Below, piece by piece: positions 57,026 through 64,000 of a DNA stretch of 64,000 nt. Position 1 is the stretch's first letter, and each line of letters opens with the position of its first letter. The notes beneath the pieces were generated by a model that searched no databases, was not told the origin of the DNA, and saw only the letters and a list, made by a program, of their open reading frames with translations. Made by a program: the position numbers and the translations under genes. Source of the stretch: Culex pipiens pallens (lineage: Eukaryota > Arthropoda > Insecta > Diptera > Culicidae). The DNA lies in NCBI RefSeq assembly GCF_016801865.2, contig NC_068939.1, positions 120,041,010 through 120,105,009 of the forward strand, written 5' to 3'.

Positions 57026-57873
57026 TCACTTCTAATTTACGACGTAATTTTCGGAAAAACTGTGGAGCACCGAAAACTTTGTTGTTACCGGCTGTAGGTT
57101 GGTCGAACGATGACCTATGCATTTTACATGCGATTTCCCCTTAATTTCAACTAAAAATACTAAAACTGACCGTATTCGAAAATTCTGCCGGCAAATATCT
57201 TGAAACTTGGCCCAGAGGTGCAGAATGGTCCCAGAAACCATGTCCAATCATTGGTTTGGGTGGAAATTTTTTCTTCATAATAACGGTCTGTGGGGAACCC
57301 GTGGGTGCACTTTATCAAAATTTTACTAGAGTACTTTTTGATTGCAAATTTGTTTTACATCGAAAAATGAAGTTGAAAAATTTTTGCGACCAATATTTCG
57401 ATTTTTTGAAAAAATCTGTATTGATTGAAAAAATCATGACTCGGTCAAAGTTTTGCACAACTTGTAAATTTCTGAAAAGTTGGCATTTTATGTCCTCTAA
57501 AACACATCAAAAAATAAAAAAAATTAAAAATAGTGTTTTTTTGCAAATCAAGTTTTAGTGACAAAAAGTTAAATAAAAAATCATCAAATTTTTTTTACTG
57601 TGTATCATGTTTTTCCAGTGTAGTCCGTATCCATACCTACAACTTTGCCGAAGACACCAAATCGATCAAAAAATTCCTTCAAAAGATACAGATTTTTGAA
57701 TTTTCATACATCATTTTTGTATGGACAGCTGCCAAATTTGTATGGAAAATTATATGGACAAACTAATCATGCAAAATGGCTTCTTTGGGCATACCGAAGG
57801 CACCAAAAAGTTTCAGTCGGATTAAAAAATACAAAAAAATCGAATGACCGAAATCCTGGAGAACTGCTCATAA

Positions 57874-59064
57874 GAATCACTTTTCGACAGAAAGTTTCGT
57901 TCCAGAGATATCGAATTTTAATGTTTTAAGTATTTGAGATTACCAAAAGTTGCGTATTTCAATTACGAAAATTTTGGTATTTTGGTTTTGGTAGGTCTTC
58001 GCTGAAATTTTTAAGTTATCGCAGCTTTAGTGAAAAAGTCAATTTTTTCCCGTTTTCGTCTTTTTCCCATTTTTGCGCGTGGCGCGTCGAAAGTCGTGAA
58101 ATTTTCCGAGGAATCCAATAAAAATACTTTCAGACATAGGCTCTTTGGTCCCGAGACCTTCAAAACAGCATATTAAGTTTTCATACGACCTTTTCAAGTG
58201 TAGAGCTAAATTTTCAAAACTTCTTACTATTTTTCCTAAATAGTCAAACTAATCACCTTTCTTTTGCATCTAAGACAACTAAAATCGGACGAAATGGCGC
58301 GGATATATGATTTTTTGAAAAAAGTTGTATTTGCGAAAATCGACGAAAATTGCCATTTTTCGGATCACCCCAACACGGCATAGGTCACCCTAATAGCCAA
58401 ACAAAAAAATACGGGTCTAATTATTTCGACCAAGGAACCCCCAGAAAAATTTTGAAGCTATATATGTCTAGGTACCAAAAGTTGCGTCTTTCAATTACGA
58501 AAATTTTGGTACCCAAACATGTACAGGTCATCGCTGAAATTTTCAAGTCATCGCAGTTTTAGTGAAAAAAGTAGATTTTTACCCGTTTTCGTCATTTTTC
58601 CATTTATGTTATGTAAAATTTTACAAGGAATCAGGGAAAAATATTTTCAGACGTGGGCTCTTTGGTCCCGAGACCTTGAAATCGGCCAATGAAATTTTCA
58701 TAGGACCTTTTCGAATATTCAGCTAGTTTTTTTGGACCTCAACATATTTTTCCTTAAAAGCCCAACTAATAACCTTTCTTTCGCTCCAAAATTGGTTCAG
58801 CCGTTCCGGAGATATGATTTTTTGAAAAATGTGGTTTTTGTGAAAATCGACGAAAAACGCAATTTTTTGGACCACCCTATTTCGGATAGGACCACCCTAA
58901 TCGCCAAACAAAAAATACGGGTCTAATTATTTGGGCCAAAGAACCCCCACTCTAAATTTGAGCCAAATCGGAGCACTTTTGATTTGGAGACTTCCTGTTT
59001 GACGTGGAATGGCTGATAGATTTTTTTGACTTTTCCATTCAAAACAACATTTCTTTGTTCCTAG
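57874..59064. repeat. Intron-like region with a ~517-bp direct repeat
   Basis: Two diverged direct copies share GGCTCTTTGGTCCCGAGACC (58139 and 58656), AAAATACGGGTCTAATTATT and GAAATTTT.AAGT.ATCGCAG, about 517 bp apart. No gene. It ends TTTCTTTGTTCCTAG, a good splice acceptor for the exon at 59065. Confidence 0.7.
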
Positions 59065-59301
59065 GAGAACGATCCAAACGCCTCATCGGAGGAAGATGAC
59101 AGCGACGAGGATGCAAGCTCGGATTCCGAGAGGGCTCCATCAAAGCGCGTTACTAGTGCTAGGTTCGTTCGGCCTCCGTCATTCGCAATTACAGTCATCA
59201 CAATAAATATGTAACAATAGATCTTCGCTTTAGTATTTCCAAATTATTTTCAATTGCACACAGGTTATATTTGTTTCAGCGAACGATTGGAGCACAGTTA
59301 A
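59065..59301 (+). CDS. 3' terminal exons of an unidentified host gene (acidic serine-rich tail)
   Basis: The exon 59065-59162 follows TTCCTAG and reads ENDPNASSEEDDSDEDASSD then SERAPSKRVTSA. AG|GTTCGT at 59162/59163 is a donor. TTTGTTTCAG (59279) precedes a short last exon 59280-59301 ending SERLEHS and TAA. Without the splice the frame continues for 16 more codons to TAA at 59213-59215, with AATAAA just before it at about 59203-59208, so an alternative 3' end is possible. The GC content and splice signals stand out from the AT-rich surroundings. The upstream intron must span at least the 43.5-57.9 kb transposon nest, or the exon belongs to a small unit. The protein family is not recognised. 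Confidence 0.5.
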
Positions 59302-59830
59302 AAAAGGAGCGATTTTGAAATTTGTGGTTGAGTTTGAAATATTACATAGCAAGCAACTGCAGGGTTGTTACGGAAAAGTCGAAAAAAAATCCGCGCCAGA
59401 TCCGCGCCGACCTCAAAACCCAATCCGCGCGAAATCCGCGCCATATAAAAAAATCGCGACAAACATAGAAGAGAGTAACATAATGAATAAAATTTTAAAC
59501 GAAAAAAGAATGATACAGAAAGCATTACTGATCCGTTGATCAGTTGTGGATTCATATCCCACCTGCGCCAAGTGGAACCTTTTCTGCCATTTCTGAAACA
59601 ATATTAACATTTTTTGTAACACTTTAAATATCGTTGCTTTAAAAACAAATTCAGGAAAAAAAATTTAAATTCAAAACTTAAAAAAATTTAAAACCCTAAA
59701 ATAAACAACCAAATTATAAAATCTAGGGATTTTGTACTTGATAATTCCCACCAAAATTTTACGCTGGAAAATCGAAACACGAAATTTATTTTATTTTCTT
59801 CTCTAAATTTCTCTAAACTAAAATACGACT
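59302..59830. other. Downstream flank before the satellite
   Basis: It contains a short motif series TCCGCGCCAGATCCGCGCCG / ATCCGCGCGAAATCCGCGCC (59390-59440) and otherwise AT-rich sequence. No gene. Confidence 0.4.
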
Positions 59831-62800
59831 CCAAAAATTTAATAATTTAATAATTCAATAATTTAATAATTTAATAATTTAATAATTTAATAATTTAATA
59901 ATTTAATAATTTAATAATTTAATAATTTAATAATTTAATAATTTAATAATTTAATAATTTAATAATTTAATAATTTAATAATTTAATAATTTAATAATTT
60001 AATAATTTAATAATTTAATAATTTAATAATTTAATAATTTAATAATTTAATAATTTAATAATTTAATAATTTAATAATTTAATAATTTAATAATTTAATA
60101 ATTTAATAATTTAATAATTTAATAATTTAATAATTTAATAATTTAATAATTTAATAATTTAATAATTTAATAATTTAATAATTTAATAATTTAATAATTT
60201 AATAATTTAATAATTTAATAATTTAATAATTTAATAATTTAATAATTTAATAATTTAATAATTTAATAATTTAATAATTTAATAATTTAATAATTTAATA
60301 ATTTAATAATTTAATAATTTAATAATTTAATAATTTAATAATTTAATAATTTAATAATTTCATAATTTCATAATTTCATAATTTAATAATTTCATAATTT
60401 CATAATTTCATAATTTCATAATTTCATAATTTCATAATTTCATAATTTCATAATTTCATAATTTAATAATTTAATAATTTAATAATTTAATAATTTAATA
60501 ATTTAATAATTTAATAATTTAATAATTTAATAATTTAATAATTTAATAATTTAATAATTTAATAATTTAATAATTTAATAATTTAATAATTTAATAATTT
60601 AATAATTTAATAATTTAATAATTTAATAATTTAATAATTTAATAATTTAATAATTTAATAATTTAATAATTTAATAATTTAATAATTTAATAATTTAATA
60701 ATTTAATAATTTAATAATTTAATAATTTAATAATTTAATAATTTAATAATTTAATAATTTAATAATTTAATAATTTAATAATTTAATAATTTAATAATTT
60801 AATAATTTAATAATTTAATAATTTAATAATTTCATAATTTCATAATTTCATAATTTAATAATTTCATAATTTCATAATTTCATAATTTCATAATTTCATA
60901 ATTTCATAATTTCATAATTTCATAATTTCATAATTTAATAATTTAATAATTTAATAATTTAATAATTTAATAATTTAATAATTTAATAATTTAATAATTT
61001 AATAATTTAATAATTTAATAATTTAATAATTTAATAATTTAATAATTTAATAATTTAATAATTTAATAATTTAATAATTTAATAATTTAATAATTTAATA
61101 ATTTAATAATTTAATAATTTAATAATTTAATAATTTAATAATTTAATAATTTAATAATTTAATAATTTAATAATTTAATAATTTAATAATTTAATAATTT
61201 AATAATTTAATAATTTAATAATTTAATAATTTAATAATTTAATAATTTAATAATTTAATAATTTAATAATTTAATAATTTAATAATTTAATAATTTAATA
61301 ATTTAATAATTTAATAATTTAATAATTTAATAATTTAATAATTTAATAATTTAATAATTTAATAATTTAATAATTTAATAATTTAATAATTTAATAATTT
61401 AATAATTTAATAATTTAATAATTTAATAATTTAATAATTTAATAATTTAATAATTTAATAATTTAATAATTTAATAATTTAATAATTTAATAATTTAATA
61501 ATTTAATAATTTAATAATTTAATAATTTAATAATTTAATAATTTAATAATTTAATAATTTAATAATTTAATAATTTAATAATTTAATAATTTAATAATTT
61601 AATAATTTAATAATTTAATAATTTAATAATTTAATAATTTAATAATTTCATAATTTCATAATTTCATAATTTAATAATTTCATAATTTCATAATTTCATA
61701 ATTTCATAATTTCATAATTTCATAATTTCATAATTTCATAATTTAATAATTTAATAATTTAATAATTTAATAATTTAATAATTTAATAATTTAATAATTT
61801 AATAATTTAATAATTTAATAATTTAATAATTTAATAATTTAATAATTTAATAATTTAATAATTTAATAATTTAATAATTTAATAATTTAATAATTTAATA
61901 ATTTAATAATTTAATAATTTAATAATTTAATAATTTAATAATTTAATAATTTAATAATTTAATAATTTAATAATTTAATAATTTAATAATTTAATAATTT
62001 AATAATTTAATAATTTAATAATTTAATAATTTAATAATTTAATAATTTAATAATTTAATAATTTAATAATTTAATAATTTAATAATTTAATAATTTCATA
62101 ATTTCATAATTTCATAATTTAATAATTTCATAATTTCATAATTTCATAATTTCATAATTTCATAATTTCATAATTTCATAATTTCATAATTTCATAATTT
62201 AATAATTTAATAATTTAATAATTTAATAATTTAATAATTTAATAATTTAATAATTTAATAATTTAATAATTTAATAATTTAATAATTTAATAATTTAATA
62301 ATTTAATAATTTAATAATTTAATAATTTAATAATTTAATAATTTAATAATTTAATAATTTCATAATTTCATAATTTCATAATTTAATAATTTCATAATTT
62401 CATAATTTCATAATTTCATAATTTCATAATTTCATAATTTCATAATTTCATAATTTCATAATTTAATAATTTAATAATTTAATAATTTAATAATTTAATA
62501 ATTTAATAATTTAATAATTTAATAATTTAATAATTTAATAATTTAATAATTTAATAATTTAATAATTTAATAATTTAATAATTTAATAATTTAATAATTT
62601 AATAATTTAATAATTTAATAATTTAATAATTTAATAATTTAATAATTTAATAATTTAATAATTTAATAATTTAATAATTTAATAATTTAATAATTTAATA
62701 ATTTAATAATTTAATAATTTAATAATTTAATAATTTAATAATTTAATAATTTAATAATTTAATAATTTAATAATTTAATAATTTAATAATTTAATAATTT

Positions 62801-63540
62801 AATAATTTAATAATTTAATAATTTAATAATTTAATAATTTAATAATTTAATAATTTAATAATTTAATAATTTAATAATTTAATAATTAAATAATTAAATA
62901 ATTAAATAATTTAATAATTTAATAATTTAATAATTTAATAACTTAATAATTTAATAATTTAATAATTTAAAAATTTAATAATTCAATAATTTAATAATTT
63001 TATAATTTAAATATTTAATAATTTAATAATTTCATAATTTAATAATTTAATAATTTAATAATTTAATAATTTAATAATTTAATAATTTAATAATTTAATA
63101 ATTTAATAATTTAATAATTTAATAATTTAATAATTTAATAATTTAATAATTTAATAATTTAATAATTTAATAATTTAATAATTTAATAATTTAATAATTT
63201 AATAATTTAATAATTTAATAATTTAATAATTTAATAATTTAATAATTTAATAATTTAATAATTTAATAATTTAATAATTTAATAATTTAATAATTTAATA
63301 ATTTAATAATTTAATAATTTAATAATTTAATAATTTAATAATTTAATAATTTGATAATTTAATAATTTAATAATTTAATAATTTAATAATTTAATAATTT
63401 AATAATTTAATAATTTAATAATTTAATAATTTAATAATTTAATAATTTAATAATTTAATAATTCAATTATTTAATAATTTAATAATTTAATTATTGATTA
63501 ATTTAAAAATTCAATAATTTAAAAATTTAATAACTTAATA
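59831..63540. repeat. 8-bp satellite (AATAATTT)n with CATAATTT variant blocks
   Basis: About 3.7 kb of 8-bp units. Five blocks of the variant CATAATTT start at 60361, 60833, 61649, 62097 and 62361. In each, three C-type units are followed by one A-type, then nine (eight at 61649) C-type units. The array decays at both edges and shows isolated mutations from 62880 on. Confidence 0.97.
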
Positions 63541-64000
63541 AATAAATGATTGAATAACTAAAGAACTTTCATAAAAAAATAAGAATTTAAGAATTAGAAA
63601 AAATCCATGTTATTTTTTTTAAATTTTTCAATGTGAGAATTTAGGATCGTTTTTGAGTCTGCATGTTTTGGCAAATTTATGAATTCTATTTTTTTTGTTT
63701 AATTGAATATGTAAATTCTGAAATTTTCAATTTTAGACGGAGATTTTAGCAGATTGCTAAGTGGATTTCGTCATATTTTGATAATTGAGAGTAGAACCAA
63801 TTCCACCTAAATCAGAGTGGCAACAGAATCTTTAATTTTTTTAATAAATCGCAAATTTCAAAATTTAAATATAAGATTGAAAAAACTTAAAAAATCTAAA
63901 AAGAAGTAAAGCTTTTTGAAATTCTGAAATTTTTCGAATTTTGTAATTTTGAAATTGTAATTAATATGATCGCTCAATATTTATTGTTTGCTATAAGAAT
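63541..64000. other. AT-rich flank at window end
   Basis: No ORF or element recognised. Confidence 0.5.

Larger units (their letters stand above)
47278..57113 (-). mobile_element. Minus-strand ORF1-only Jockey-like LINE with poly(A), 9-bp TSD
   Basis: CCTATGCAT occurs at 47269-47277 and 57114-57122. On the minus strand the element starts TCATCGTTCGACC, has a leader of about 88 bp, ORF1 (57025-55575) and a short 3' UTR. It ends AATAAAAACTGAATTG plus about 14 A. Without the foldback element nested in its 3' UTR it is about 1.8 kb. No ORF2 exists. Confidence 0.88.
43929..57303. mobile_element. CACGG-ended foldback element with 5-bp TSD GGTGC
   Basis: Left CACGGTTCCCCCACAGACCG and right CGGTCTGTGGGGAACCCGTG are inverted. 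GGTGC occurs at 43924-43928 and 57304-57308, inside the arm of the outer palindrome. The arms continue as 43929-44135 plus 45787-46040 against 46985-47268 plus 57123-57303. Shared words include AACGTTACTGGTCATG and GGATTAAGCCTTAGTTAAGT (one variant). The unique centre 46041-46984 is AT-rich without an ORF. Net length is about 1.9 kb. Confidence 0.82.
43473..57869. mobile_element. GAGCA palindrome element, second complete copy, split by a nest of insertions
   Basis: Left GAGCAATTCTCTACG and right GAGAACTGCTC are inverted ends. ATAA flanks both (43469-43472, 57870-57873). The left arm is mostly deleted: after TAATCCGACCGAAACTTC it jumps to the palindrome centre CAATATTACGCCC. The right arm is whole but split at GGTGC. 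Its own length without insertions is about 1 kb. Confidence 0.85.

Noticed and set aside
55588..57035. Plus-strand frames opposite the LINE ORF1 (up to 201 codons)
   Set aside because: Shadows of the zinc-knuckle ORF1 on the minus strand.
59515..59585. tRNA-like T-arm (GATTCATATCCCACC)
   Set aside because: No A box at proper distance and no cloverleaf could be drawn.

Overview
The window is eukaryotic and reads like a culicine mosquito (Culex-type) genome. Its one recognisable host gene has short introns of about 55 bp and GC-rich third codon positions. The rest is AT-rich and packed with nested insect-type transposons (Ty3/gypsy, Ty1/copia, Jockey-like LINEs, TTAA MITEs, long foldback elements) and long 8-9 bp satellites. 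There is nothing prokaryotic here. The species is inferred, not proven.

Region 1 (1-11.3 kb): the 3' half of a mitochondrial calcium uptake (MICU2/MICU3-type, EF-hand) gene on the + strand. Four compact exons (1523-2332) are followed by an 8.9 kb intron and a last coding exon at 11235-11306. That intron holds two CATGA-rich foldback elements, a 147-bp tandem array, about 2 kb of 9-bp satellite with a 675-bp higher-order duplication, a TTAA MITE and an antisense first-exon-like GC-rich patch. The exon before the intron also reads on in frame for 67 codons, a possible alternative C terminus.

Region 2 (14.2-26.9 kb): a palindromic element of roughly 2 kb (4-bp TSD ATAG) split by a 10.8 kb Ty3/gypsy LTR retrotransposon. 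Its two 1118-bp LTRs look identical and it has its own ATAG TSD. The LTR carries a hairpin-forming 28-bp array and an antisense tRNA-like module. A TTAA MITE ends 2 nt before the gag-pol ATG, the integrase is frame-broken, about 3.2 kb between pol and the 3' LTR has no gene, and the polypurine tract is duplicated.

Region 3 (27-43 kb): mosaics of the same palindrome family carrying further foldback MITEs, then a decayed Ty1/copia element (30996 to about 42.6 kb). The copia element is split in gag by a 5.5 kb insertion rich in satellite (with two small spliced-looking exons) and in reverse transcriptase by an ORF1-only LINE with a 13-bp TSD.

Region 4 (43.5-57.9 kb): a Russian-doll nest whose layers can be read from their target site duplications. 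The outer palindrome (ATAA) contains a CACGG-ended foldback element (GGTGC). That contains a minus-strand retroelement remnant (22-bp TSD) and a minus-strand ORF1-only Jockey-like LINE (9-bp TSD). The LINE contains an 8.0 kb foldback element (9-bp TSD) whose arms are opposed arrays of a 184-bp repeat. This last element is the most interesting object in the window.

Region 5 (57.9-64 kb): a roughly 517-bp direct repeat, the last exons of an unrecognised acidic-serine-rich host protein (59065-59301), and 3.7 kb of an 8-bp AATAATTT satellite that carries a repeated variant signature.

All coordinates and identities come from reading the sequence by eye. No alignment or database search was possible.
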